Shown here: positions 1-11,600 of the stretch, piece after piece | Layout of the letters: every line of letters starts with the position of its first letter | Numbering within the stretch: the stretch's first letter is position 1 | DNA from: Xiphophorus maculatus | Lineage: Eukaryota; Chordata; Actinopteri; Cyprinodontiformes; Poeciliidae | Assembly (NCBI RefSeq): GCF_002775205.1 | Contig: NC_036447.1 | Location: 6,436,501 to 6,500,500 of the forward strand | Length of the DNA stretch: 64,000 bases | Direction: 5' to 3' | Program-made: the position numbers and the translations under genes | Notes under the pieces: model-generated | The model's input: only the letters and a program-made list of their open reading frames with translations | Database searches by the model: none | What the model was told of the DNA's origin: nothing

Positions 1-343
1 ATTTTCATGACTATTCACATTGTAGATTCACACTGAAGGCATCAAAACTATGAATAACATGTGGAAATATGCACTAAACAAAAAAGTGTAAAACAACTGA
101 AAATACCCCTTATATTCTAGTTTCTACAAAGTAGCAACCTTTTGCTGTGATTACTGCTTTGCACACACTCTGCATTTTCTTGATGAGCTTCAAGAGGTCG
201 TCACCTGAAATGGTTTTCACTTCATGGGTCAACCTGCCCTGTCAGGTTAATAAGTGGGATTTATTGCCTTATAAATAGTCATGAAAATAAAGAAAACCCA
301 TTGAATTAGAAAGGTGTGTCCAAACTTTTGGTTTGTACTGTAT
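1..343 (-). mobile_element. Internally deleted Tc1-like DNA transposon remnant
   Basis: The right end carries the TIR of a common teleost Tc1-type element (AAGGTGTGTCCAAACTTTTGG near 311-331, then a TACTGTATA end). The left part, read on the minus strand, encodes the transposase C-terminus at 110-217. Most of the transposase is missing between them, and the left TIR lies outside the window. It is non-autonomous and lies about 600 bp upstream of the SOCS7 GC-rich region. Family recognition is from knowledge of teleost Tc1 sequences. Confidence 0.8.
110..217 (-). pseudogene. Tc1-like transposase C-terminal fragment
   Basis: Minus-strand translation gives 35 residues and a natural stop. It ends in AVITAKGCYFVETRI, the typical end of Tc1-family transposases in fish. 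No DDE catalytic triad is present because only the tail survives, so the product cannot be active. Confidence 0.8.
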
Positions 344-364
344 ATATTATAAAATGTAATATTT

Positions 365-840
365 CGATTGCTAATTGAGTTGGTTAGGTCTGAGCTAAAT
401 GTTTGGTTTGGAAAAAAGTTTTTGTTTGGAAATTAAATGTTTAGGCTGAGAAAACAAAGATTTAGTTTGGAACTAAATATTTTATTTTCAACTAAATATT
501 TAGGTACAATATAAATGTTTATATAGGAACTAAATATTTAGACTCCTAATTAAATATTTAATTTGAAAGCTACATATGTATTTTGCAAACTAAATGTTTC
601 AAACAAAATAAATGCAAAATAAATATTTATTTTGGGAGCTAAATACTTAGAAACTAAATGTTTAGCTTCCAAACTAAATATTTAACTGGTGAATTAAATA
701 TTTAATTTGGAACTCTGAAATTAATAATTGTATGAATAACATAGTAAAAATACGACTTAAAAAAATTAACACCCACATTTTTTTCTTCATGACAGGCGAA
801 ATAAATCAAATTGTTATTTTTTTCACTTCACCCCACACTG
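365..840 (+). repeat. A/T-rich tandem repeat, copy 1 (core about 365-715)
   Basis: Many degenerate units of about 18-22 bp have the core AAACTAAATATTTAGTTTGG, partly palindromic around AAATATTT. The array is followed by a unique flank (about 716-840) that also follows the similar array at 7960-8430, so the two are copies of one dispersed element carrying an internal minisatellite. Copy 1 sits just upstream of the SOCS7 promoter region. No coding content was seen. Confidence 0.75.
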
Positions 841-939
841 ATGCAATAACATTTAACTGTGATAAATGTTATTAATAATAGTAATAAAATCAGCTGTGAT
901 GCTGAACCAGAGTCAGTTTGTGGTTCCCATCATCGTTGC

Positions 940-1299
940 TGATCTGGATGCTGAGCCGAGCGGGTGGGGCCTGGCTCGGTTCAGAGACAGACTGTGCTCA
1001 CTGACCGGAGACTCCTCCAGCTTTTTATTTCTCCAGCCCAAAATCAAACCGCATGTGTGACCCAAGGTCGGCCTGCTGCTGCTGCTGGACCGAAGCTGCA
1101 GTCATTTTCCCGATCAGCCACAGATGGATGCTGCTCTGTCCTAAAGGAGGAGGAAGCGAAGGATAAAAAAACCCCCAGCATATTTGTTGGCATTTTCGCA
1201 GGAAAGGCATGACTCTTTATTTATTATAAGGACGACATCTCCGCTGTTAGCAATGCGAAGCGCCTTGTGATTTTCATTTCGCGATCCTGTCAAATAATT
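940..1299 (+). promoter_or_regulatory. SOCS7 5' flank / probable promoter and 5' UTR
   Basis: Base composition changes sharply from A/T-rich repeat to GC-richer unique DNA near 940, and this continues through exon 1 (to 2696), as in a CpG-type vertebrate promoter. GC-rich stretches occur at about 955-985 and 1140-1160. No convincing TATA box at a usual distance was recognised, and the transcription start cannot be placed. Confidence 0.45.
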
Positions 1300-2696
1300 A
1301 TGAACAACGCGCAAGATATGTCGCCCGATTTCGTGTTGATGCGCCTTGTGTCCGCAGCCGAGGAGGACCGCTTGGAGGGAGAAAACGGGAATTTGCCGAC
1401 GGGAGGAGTGGTGGTCGGGCTGGGGAAGGATGTCCTGGCTTACAGCGGCGTTAAATCGGCTTTGGATATCAGCCGAGGTCCGACGGAGACGGCGGGGCTG
1501 GAGCATCCCAGCAGCCTCCTGAACAAAGGCCAGCCGAGCAGTGACACCACGGCGGCACCTGACAGCGGGGGGACGGAGGGCCGGGCCCCGCAGAGCTCCA
1601 TGGACCCCCAGGGGTTCGACTTTGTCCCCAGCCCCGGCCTGCGACCGCAGCTGCTTGTCTTCTCCAATATAATGCGCAACGGAGATGGGATTTTGGATTT
1701 AGACCGTCGGGATGCGCTGGAATTGGGCCCAGCTGTTAACAACAACAACAACACCCCGAGTCCTGGAGACGTCGAGCGGCACCACGACCTGCTGGATCAG
1801 AGACCATCAACCTTGCAGTCTTCCGCCGATTCATCTGCGGAGAGTCCGGGATCTGCCGAGATGTGCCACCGGCATCGATTCATCACCAACCCCCACAACT
1901 GGCCCCTATTATCGGACAGATCCGGACCCCTTCCCGGAGGCGACTCTAGGGGCCAAGAGGACGCCGTGTTTGAGTTGGCAAGGCGGTTTGGTGAGCTAGG
2001 GGTCGGACCCAGGATGCTGTTTAAAGGAGCTGAGCTGCCGCAGTGCTCCTGCCAGGGCGCACAGGGTTCGGTAGATGGACAAGCAGAACCAAGAGACGAC
2101 CCAACCGAGACCAGCGATGCGCTTTTGGTCCTGGAGGGGCTGGGGAGCAGAGGCATTAATGGCTTGGGTATAGAGGAGTGTCCGGAGGTTGGGTTGGATG
2201 ATGAAAACGGACACGGTGAGTTTTCACTCAAAAGGAAACGGGAAATAATCCATAAGATGTCCGGGACTTTCTCCATCAGCAGCTTCCAAGTGGAACTGAG
2301 GACACAGATCGAAAAGATGGGCCTGCCGACGACCCAAGCAGGTTCTGAAGGTTCTGCTCAGGTTTTAGCTAAGTCATCGACACCTGCCCAGAACTCACCT
2401 TGGACCACCACGCCAAACCCAAGCCAAGCTTCTACGCCCAGAAGAGCGAAGCGGTGCACCAGTGCGCCCCGGACTCCCACCTACCGGGGTGCAGGTGGAG
2501 AGAAAACGTTCAAAGTTCCGGGGAAGTCCAAAAAGAACTCGTTAAAGACCCGATTGAGTAAACTGTTCCGGACTAAAAGCTGCAGTGGGCCGAATCACAT
2601 CCTGGACAAGAGACCCTCGGTGTCTTATTCAGTGTCCTCAGCCATGAGTCTGGTGGACATGGAAGGTGGATCTGGAGCCGAGCAGGATGCCGACAG
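1300..2696 (+). CDS. socs7: SOCS7 exon 1 (aa 1-466)
   Basis: GC-rich 1397-nt first coding exon starting MNNAQDMSPDF. It encodes an acidic, Gly/Pro/Ser-rich N-terminus, a basic KRKRE cluster near residue 312, and the SOCS7-specific islands. It ends ...EQDADR with donor CAG|GTGGGA, phase 2. A second in-frame ATG at 1318 has a weaker context. Intron 1 (1625 nt) holds a hAT-like MITE (2797-3221), a poly-C tract (3696-3712) and an AACGATTAAT-type repeat (about 3625-4070). Confidence 0.9.
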
Positions 2697-5600
2697 GTGG
2701 GAAACCTTTGACATACTTTATAATTAAATCGGGTTATTGGAATCTTTTTATCGCTGGTAAAAACAGAAACAACACATGTCCAAATATACATAGTAGTAGG
2801 GGTGGACTATCTTCCTAAAAAATATCACGATATAAGCTAGTCCATATCATAATTATTGATTATTTTTTTGTTTTAAAAAGTCTGAAATATTACTAAGGAC
2901 TAACCAGCGACGTGAGCTTTCCTGTTTTATCCATAGTTTTCACTCCACGCCGTTGTTGTTTAATTTTTTAGCAGTTGGTGGGGAAACCTGAAACTGCAAC
3001 TGCAACTGGCTGTTGCTAGGTAACCAAAGAGTGAGTGAGTTGCTAGGTAACCAAAGAGTCATTCCGTCAACTTAGCTAGCCGGGAGAGTTTGAGCAGCTC
3101 TTCCCTTTGTTTACATCTCCCAGAATGCTGTGTGGTTCTGTATCGGAATTCAGTGAAATTCTTGGTTATTGATCACGTGTCTTATTGTAACATCTTGTTA
3201 TTGGTTTATTGTCCATCCCTATACAGAGTAGTCTCCAGTTTAGAAAATGAGACTTTATCCTTTTAAATAAAACATAATGGAAGACCCCAAATTATACATT
3301 AAACACAACAGGTTTTACAAAATTGGAGCCTGAAACATAGGGACAGACAAAAAGATTTAAGGTTTGTAGTGATTACCAGAGTTAGATGTAACAAAAGTCT
3401 GGAGTCATCATATTTCAGTTATTTACACTTTTACTTAAAATTTCAGGCATTTAAAGAAGTATTACACAGGAAACAAAGCTAGAAGAAGACTGTGACACAT
3501 ACGATGTTCTATATACTCAAAGACGGACATTTGAAGCATTTCTAGCCAATGTAGCTTTCTGATATAAATGTAGAGTATACAAAGCAAAACATGATTACAT
3601 TAATCTGACTAAGTGTTCATTTAAATAATTGTCAACTAATTTAGTAATCTATTAATTGTTAATTGGAGTATACTCAATAAAAGCCATTTGCTGAACCCCC
3701 CCCCCCCCCCCCACACAAATTCACCATAATTACATAGTAATTAAGTCAAAGCGGTGCAAAATATATGTATATGTTGCATTTAATTAAGATGAAACCTTCC
3801 TTGTCTGTTCTACACAAAACTCCTCAAGTTCACATTCACTAAAGAAATGCTCTGCTATTATATTTTAACCATTAAGATGTTTATTTTCTTATTTAAAAAA
3901 AATTGAATTATTTGTTTATTTGCTTGTTTAATGTGTTTCTAATGTTGCACAAAAAGGCTTAAGTGGTTAGATTAAAAAAATCTTTTAAACCTGCTGTTCT
4001 TTGTCCAGTTAGCTGATTAATTGCAATCCACAGTATAATTTAGTACTAAAACTATTATTTGTTGCAGCCATATGTATAAATGATTAATTTTTATTTTATT
4101 TTCCAGACTGATTTACCTTTCGATTTGGTAGTTAATCTGACTGAAAATGTAGTTCATGTTGCACAGTGGAGGAACATGAAATATTGGTGGTGTATCTTAT
4201 TTTCCCCACTGTCAAAACAAACAAAAACAAACAAATTTCCTCAGGGTATGCAGACGTTTTCAACATTTTATTGTCATGTCCTTCTGTTTCTCCCGTGTGG
4301 ATGGCTGACGTGCAGCCACAGGGAACCCAGACTGACCAGGGCCCACAGTGCCTTCTCCCCTGCCTCCCTCTCTGCCTCCCTCTCAACTTTCACTGGTAAG
4401 AACTACTTTATAAATTTCAATATTTAACTTAAAGAAACGTTATTATAAAAAATAATGCAATAATGCCCCTGAATGAGTTTATACTTTGATTTTACGCTTC
4501 TGCAGGCATCCACCAAGAATAGAGAGATCAATCTGTGTTTGCTGTCAGTCTAGGTGCACATATTGTGGCGCTGTTTGACATTTTGAAAATAATTTTGCTT
4601 AATGGAAACACGCCACTTTCAAAAAGGCTCTCGTTTTTCGTGCTAGCTTGGCCGTAGCGAAGTTGGTTTATTTGCATCACAGGAGTCACATCATCAACAA
4701 CCGGATGTTTCCACTGGAGCAAACCAAAGAAGCAAAGAAGACAACAGGCAGTAATTAGAGGATAATGACAAATTGGGTGAACAAACTAATTCGCCTGTGA
4801 CTTTAATCGTGTTTTGATTTAATGGAAACACTGCAATAGCAAAGTTTGACATCAGCAGAAAATAGACACAGTTCTGCGCACATTTGTAAAAGAAACACAC
4901 TTACTGAGAGAATTGCAAGTTACCCTTGGTCTGAACACTAATGCTACATGCGAAAACATGAAAGTTTCAGGAATTATATTTTCACATGCTAGTCCGCAGA
5001 TGCAGAGACAATGAATAGAAGAACTACGACGGAATGTAAAAGCACATGTTTTGGAAAATATTTTATTTCATATTTAAGTTAATTTCCCTTCATTTTCTGC
5101 TTTCTTTCTAAGAAAGAAAAAAAAAAAACCCAACATTGATTAAAATTGGATTTGGATTCTTTAAGTGCGATCAACCAGCCCTACTTCAGTATCAGTTTAA
5201 TGTTCCTGTTAGAAACTGGTTTTTAGGACTCAGTTTGGATAGTTTCTTTTAGTGTGCTGACGGTATCATTACTAAAATAATGCTGTGAGAGGAGGAATCA
5301 AACATACAACAAATAAAAATATAATATTTAAGACCTGTGAAGTAAAAATTGTTTTATTATTTCTCTTAACAATTTTATTTAATTCTTTCTCATTTAACCA
5401 CATTAGTATTGTTCAATCTGTTAGAGTATGTAGGCTAGAGAGTTTCTGCAGAACCAGTCAGAGGGGTCCCTGCAGCAACTGCAGCAGGCTCATGGTGACT
5501 AATGCCTCACCATACATACCACAGCAAGGCACCAGTATTTGTTAACAGATAAGAACAGATAGTTTAGATAATTATAGTGTGATGGAATAAGCCCTGAGTC

Positions 5601-8600
5601 TTAACAAGTTTCTCTATAGAATATCAGAGTTTTAAGAAATTGATGCACTTGCTGGATATTCTGGTTTGACAATGTTCTTGTTATGCAAAATTGTTCCATT
5701 AGCAAACCTGATTTTTGGAAACTCACATATTTGAACAAGATGTTTATCATCCAAGGAGTTAACTGACCCTCCAGTGTGGTTATGTGACTGCATGAAAATT
5801 GTTCAACTGAAACTGGAGTGACCACATTGTGTAACATAAGTTCTATATATTGTGAGGACTTGCAGCTCCAAATCAGAACTCAGAGCAGCTCTTTGCTGTG
5901 TTGTTCTCCGTCTGCAAACAAAATAAAGCTTTGCTCTTTGCCATTTGCCAGAGTCTCAGCCTGATCTGTTATCACACAGATTTTGTCCACAGACCAGTCC
6001 ACTTGGGAATCAGAAGTCAAATCTACAATAAATCCAACAATGTATAATCTAGGACATAATATAGATACAAATCATCGCAGCCTTTAGCTGACCCGATCAT
6101 TTCCCCACTGCAGCTGGTGCATAAGGATTTAGGACAAATGTAAAAGTGATGAGGAAGCTTGTAGCTCAGCATAAAAAGCTATTTGCTCTCTGCTTGCTTC
6201 AGCATCAAAGTGCTGCCTCACATTACTTCACATTCATGTTTCAGCCGAGTGTTTCTGTGTATTAATCAAAACTTCATTCGTCATTAATGTATTCTTTATT
6301 CAAACTTTTACTCATGCTCATCTACAGCACAGAATTTCACGTTACTCAGTTGTCTTGGAATCTGTAGAGCAATGGTGTTCAAAGTGCGGTCCGGTGGCTA
6401 TTTGTGGCCCTCGGAATGATTCCGGGCGGCCCTTTATCAGCATTTAAGAACAGAAATACATTTGTTTTAAAATCTTGAAATGGAAAATGTGAAGTGCAAC
6501 GCAAAATATTCACCCACGTTTTTGCTTTGAATTTAATTTATTAGTAATAGGGACCAAAAACATCCAGTGGCTTTTAACCAAAACGCATATTTAGCCGCGT
6601 CCATTAAAAACACTCAGCAAAGAAAAACCAAAACTGAGCCACATTGTGTTCTTGTTGCTAAAAAGATACAAAAGAAATCCAAAAAAACATGGATATGGTT
6701 TGCTGTTTCCCTTGTCTAAAGAAATATGACTGACACATAATATTTGTATGAAATAAAGTATTTTATAATATTATGACATAAAATATAGAATATTTTATCC
6801 ACATATATTTTATTGACATAAAATATAGAATTATGTTTTTTTATTAAATAAAAATATTGTGTGTTTAGTTTGCTGATTAGACAAGTAAAAATAATAATAA
6901 CAACGTATTTACAATTCTAAAAAAAAAAATACAAAAAATATTATGGCACCCAGGATACTTTCAGCTTGACATTTTTGGCAACCCATACAAAATTTGGACA
7001 CTACAGCTCTAGGTGGTGTCCTGGAAGCAATGCATTCTGGGAATTCATACCAGCTTGAGTTAAGGGTCAATGATTGATCTTATAACAATGTTTTCCAACC
7101 TGTGGCATTATTTCTACACGCTAATGAAACGAGATAAATGGAAGTCTATGGAGCTATATTGGGGCCATAAAGTTTGTTCAAAATAAAATAAAATAAAACC
7201 GAAAAAAGTTTTAAAACTGAAATTATTTTTGAAACAGAAAAAATTAAAATTAAGACCAAGATCATGAATCATGAAATTGCAAGTCACATGAGCTAATGCT
7301 AAACCGAGCTAACCTGTAGAGAATAATAATGGATGAGATTACATTTGATTGGTTTTACTGCTCCTATCAGTTGATTTGAGTTTTTCCTGGCTATAAAACC
7401 GTCTCCAACAAGCAAAATTTCACTGAGGTAAAGTCAGTCTGAATCATTTCGATTAGTCTGTTCTTTATTGGAGTGGTTTGAGCTAATTCACTCAGTGAAG
7501 TTTCCAGTAAACGTCCTGCCTGGGTCTGCTTTAAGGGGCATAATGGACAAACACTAACATTAATTTTATTTTCTGTTTGTCCTGTTTCCTGTCCCTCTTT
7601 GTTTCTAAGCTTTTCCTCCCATTTGCCACTTTGTGTCCCCAGGCGAAACAGTTTCTCTGGTGGATGTGGATATTTCTCTACGAGGGTCGAAAACGTCGCA
7701 TCCTCCAACTCCTCCACGCCGAAGCCTCAGTCTGCTGGGTAAACTTTTTTTTCTTATCCACGCAGTAGTCACGGCAAATCAAGTAATAAAAAAAGGCTTA
7801 ATTGTAGGATCTGTATTTTAAAAAGAGGAAGCCCAGACAGGTGTGTGTGAGGTGCCTTTTATTAAGTTACACAGTCAAACATTGACAGCAATAATTTGGT
7901 TTATTTAGTCATAAAGACAAAATATGGATGTTAATTTTTAAAAATTATATTTTCACCATGTATTTCATAAATGTCTGAATTTCAAACTAAATATGTAGTT
8001 CACCATCTAAATATTTAGCTTACAAAATAGATATTTAACTTGAAATTAAATATTTAGTCAGGAAACAAAATATTTAGTTTGCAAAATAAATATTTAGTAC
8101 CCAAAGAAATACTTAACATGGAGCTAAATAGCTAAGTTTCAAAGTAAATATTTAATTTGAAATCTAAATATTTAGTTCACAAACTAAAACCAAGTAATTG
8201 TTAGTTACTTTACAAACTAACAATTTAGTTTACAAACTAGTCATTTAAAAAAATTAAATATTTAGCTGGTGAGTTAAATATTTAGTTTGGAAATTTGGCA
8301 TTTATAAATGTAGGAATAACATGCTGAAAATATGACTTTGAGAAATGAACACCTACATTGTTTTTATAAGTAAATCAAATTATTGCTGTTCATTTTTTGT
8401 TGTGTGATGGCACAAATGGCACCCCACGGTTTTCATTTTAATCTTTCTATTTCTACCAAAGTCAAATTCAAAAATACTTTATTGATCCCAAAGTGAAATT
8501 AAACATTAGTATGCGTAGATAGCGTGACATTAAATAAATGGACGTCGGTCCATCATTTATCCCGTCACTTGATTTACATACAGGGCGGCCTTACCAGGTG

Positions 8601-11600
8601 GTGGCGGTAATGTTTCCTTTATTTTTTTGCCAACTAACAAAGAAGGGACTTAGGTCACTGCGCATGCGCCAACAATGGCGCTAAGCGTAGCACTTCTAGC
8701 TAGATACCGAGTGTCCTGCGATTTTTAGCCCTCGGTTTTTCTCTTAAACTTAAATATAAGTGAGGGAGCTGGAGCAAGTAAGAAAACAAAAACTTTCCAC
8801 ATTTATGAGTAATTAAATATATAAAGAAATCTCAATATATGTATAAATAAATATACGTTTGTGTATTTTTGTAGTAGGTAGATCATTTTGACTTGGTGAT
8901 TTTTGTAAGTAGTTCGTATCGTATCAGGTAGCCTGCGGGCTGCGTTGTTCTCTTTGAGAGCTTGGAAACATCTCAGTCTGTTCAGTCCTCATGTGAGAAT
9001 GGACAGACTGTGGCACAACCAGGATCATCCATCAGGCTAGGCATTAGCAGTAGAAGAGCTGCTGGTAATATAAAGAAAACAAAGAAGGCACCTCCTTTCT
9101 TTTCTTTTCCTAATGTCGACTGCTGTTGTTTTTCTTCATTTTTCCCACTTTTGTGTCTTTTTATCCCCTTCCCTGATCTTTCCCTGTTGTCATTCCTCCA
9201 GATGACATAGCGGGGCCTCAACCGGGGCCTTTCCTAGTTAGTATTATGGGCGCCTCCCTGCAGTCTCTCCCTCTTCCTCACCCTCCTCTTCCTCCTCCCT
9301 CCCACTCCACCATCCAGCACAGTCTCAGCCTCAATGGTAAGACGTCTATGATGGGAAAAATCCTCTGACTTCACGTCTAAATAACTTAATATGCAGAAAA
9401 TGTACAGTTGAAACAGTTTATTAAAAAAAACTCCCCCTTTTTCTGACTGATTATTCGATTATTCAGATAACCATCAACCAATGTAGTAATCGATTAATTG
9501 TTAATTGGAGTATACATGCTCAAAAAACACCAGAACAAATAACAGAGCAGTAATTAAAACAAAATTGTTCAAAAAATGTATATATTTTTATTTTACATTA
9601 AAGATTAAAAAATGTGTCATTGTTTTAGCTTCACCTGATAGAAATTCTGTAAAATTTAAGCACCTTTTACTATCCAATTATCAATCTGTTAATCCAAAGT
9701 TAATCAGCAGATTGTCTTTACATTGTATTTATGTGAAATCAAGCAGAAAGTGTCGATGCATCCTTTGCGACAAATTATTACTCACTCACTGAAGGAATAT
9801 TATGCTATTGGATTTTAGGCAACATAATATTTATTTAATCATTTAAAATTTAATTATTTGTCTTTTTCCATCTTTTAATGTTTTTTTAATATTGTATTAA
9901 AAAAGGCTTAAATGTTTAAAATCTGTAGAATGTGCCAATTTTTCAGTTAATCGTCAGAAATATCAATTACTAAAATAATTGTAAGTTGAAGGCCTGGTCT
10001 GAAGTTAAATCTCTTGCTTTAGGTCAGATAGAATCACAAAATGATTTATTTTTGCTAAACTCCACAATAACGATAGAAAGAATATGTTAAAGATTAGTTT
10101 ATTAATGTGTTCTAAATCACATTAATGATTTGTTAACTTTTAAATCGATTACTAAAACAATTGGTAGTTGCGAGCCTAGTATGAAGTTAAACTTCTTTTG
10201 TTTCAGGTCAATTAGTCACGACAATTATTTCATTTTCTAAATGCTATACTAACAATAGATAGAATAGAATATGTTCCAAATGTATTAATTTATCCAAAAA
10301 ACAGACATTTATGGATCATGTGTCTTTGTATTCATTTGCATATAAACCTTAAAATGCCTCATTTTCTACGTTCTCCTGACTCAGATGCCTTTTTCCGGGC
10401 CCTTCCTCATTCGAATCCTTTGCCGTCGGACGCCGCTCCACCAACGAGACGGGCTGCTCCTCCGGTGCTGTGTGCGCTGCGGCGATCCGAAGCCAGCAAC
10501 TTCACAGCCAGTCTGAGAGAGCTGGAGAAGGTCAGGCTTTTTGTCATTCTGTAGCACGAAAACTAGAACTAGACTTTTTCTGCGTCAGTGCAGCTGTTCT
10601 GGGAAGGCCTCAGAGGTTTGTTAAAGAACAGTAGAGAACAAACAGCAACAGGAATCCCAAAAAGACAAGCAGAGTAGGGTGGAAGCTGAGGAAAGGTTTA
10701 AGCTTTGAACATATTTTTTTAGTCATAAAACAGATAAACATTTAGCATAAAATTTCTAGCAATCAAATTATGGTTAAAATATTAACAGGTGGGCGTGCCG
10801 TGGTGGCGTAGCGGTTAGCGCGACCCATATTTGGAGGCCTTGAGTCCTTGACGCGGCCGTCTCGGGTTCGACTCCCGGACCCGACGATATTAGCCGCATG
10901 TCTTCCCCCCTCTCCTTCCCCGTTTCCTGTCAGCCAACTATCATATAAGGGACACTAGAGCCCACAAAAAGACCCCCTGGAGGGGTAAAAAAATAAATAA
11001 ATAAATTAATTAATTAACAGGTGGCAGATGGGGGGGCAACTTGAATAAAATTAAAACATTTCCTTGAAAAATTCACAAATTTTGAAATTATTCAAAATGT
11101 TCTAGAAAGAATATGGGACTTTTCAAACTCAGAGATTTCCACGTTTTTTTTTCAGAAATATCTGAGCTTAATCTCAACATTTTTGGAGTTTCTTTCTGGC
11201 AAATTTTCAACTTTTAAAACTCAGAAATGTCCTTGTTTTTTTTCTGAATTTTTTGGCAGAATTGTACTCCTCTTATTTTTTTTTATATCCACAACGGCCC
11301 TATTATGCTGTAGTACATAAATACCTAAAACTTTTATTTTTTCTTCCAAGAGACAGTTGTACAATGAATAGTTTATCTTGTTTATGTAGACATTTTGTTG
11401 TCTGTTTACATACCTGGCGTATTTTCCACCCATGTACCATGACTACCGCTCCTTTGCCCTCTCATGTAAAGGTTTCTGCAAGTCAGTTTCCACTATCAGG
11501 TTCTTTCTGCAGAATGATAGACAGAAGCAGAGAAGCTCTTACTGTTCTGCTGGGTGGATTGCTGGTGTCTCTGCTTGCAGTGCGGCTGGTACTGGGGTCC

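Noticed and set aside
365..720. CRISPR-like array of regular repeats
   Set aside because: Units are degenerate, about 20 bp, with no unique spacers, and the DNA is vertebrate; it is an A/T-rich minisatellite.
1440..2276. Minus-strand ORFs opposite SOCS7 exon 1
   Set aside because: GC-rich exons give long shadow frames; no homology, and the plus frame is conserved.
10795..10890. tRNA gene with good A and B boxes
   Set aside because: It is followed by a SINE body and an AAATAAAT tail, and the head does not close an acceptor stem. It is a SINE.
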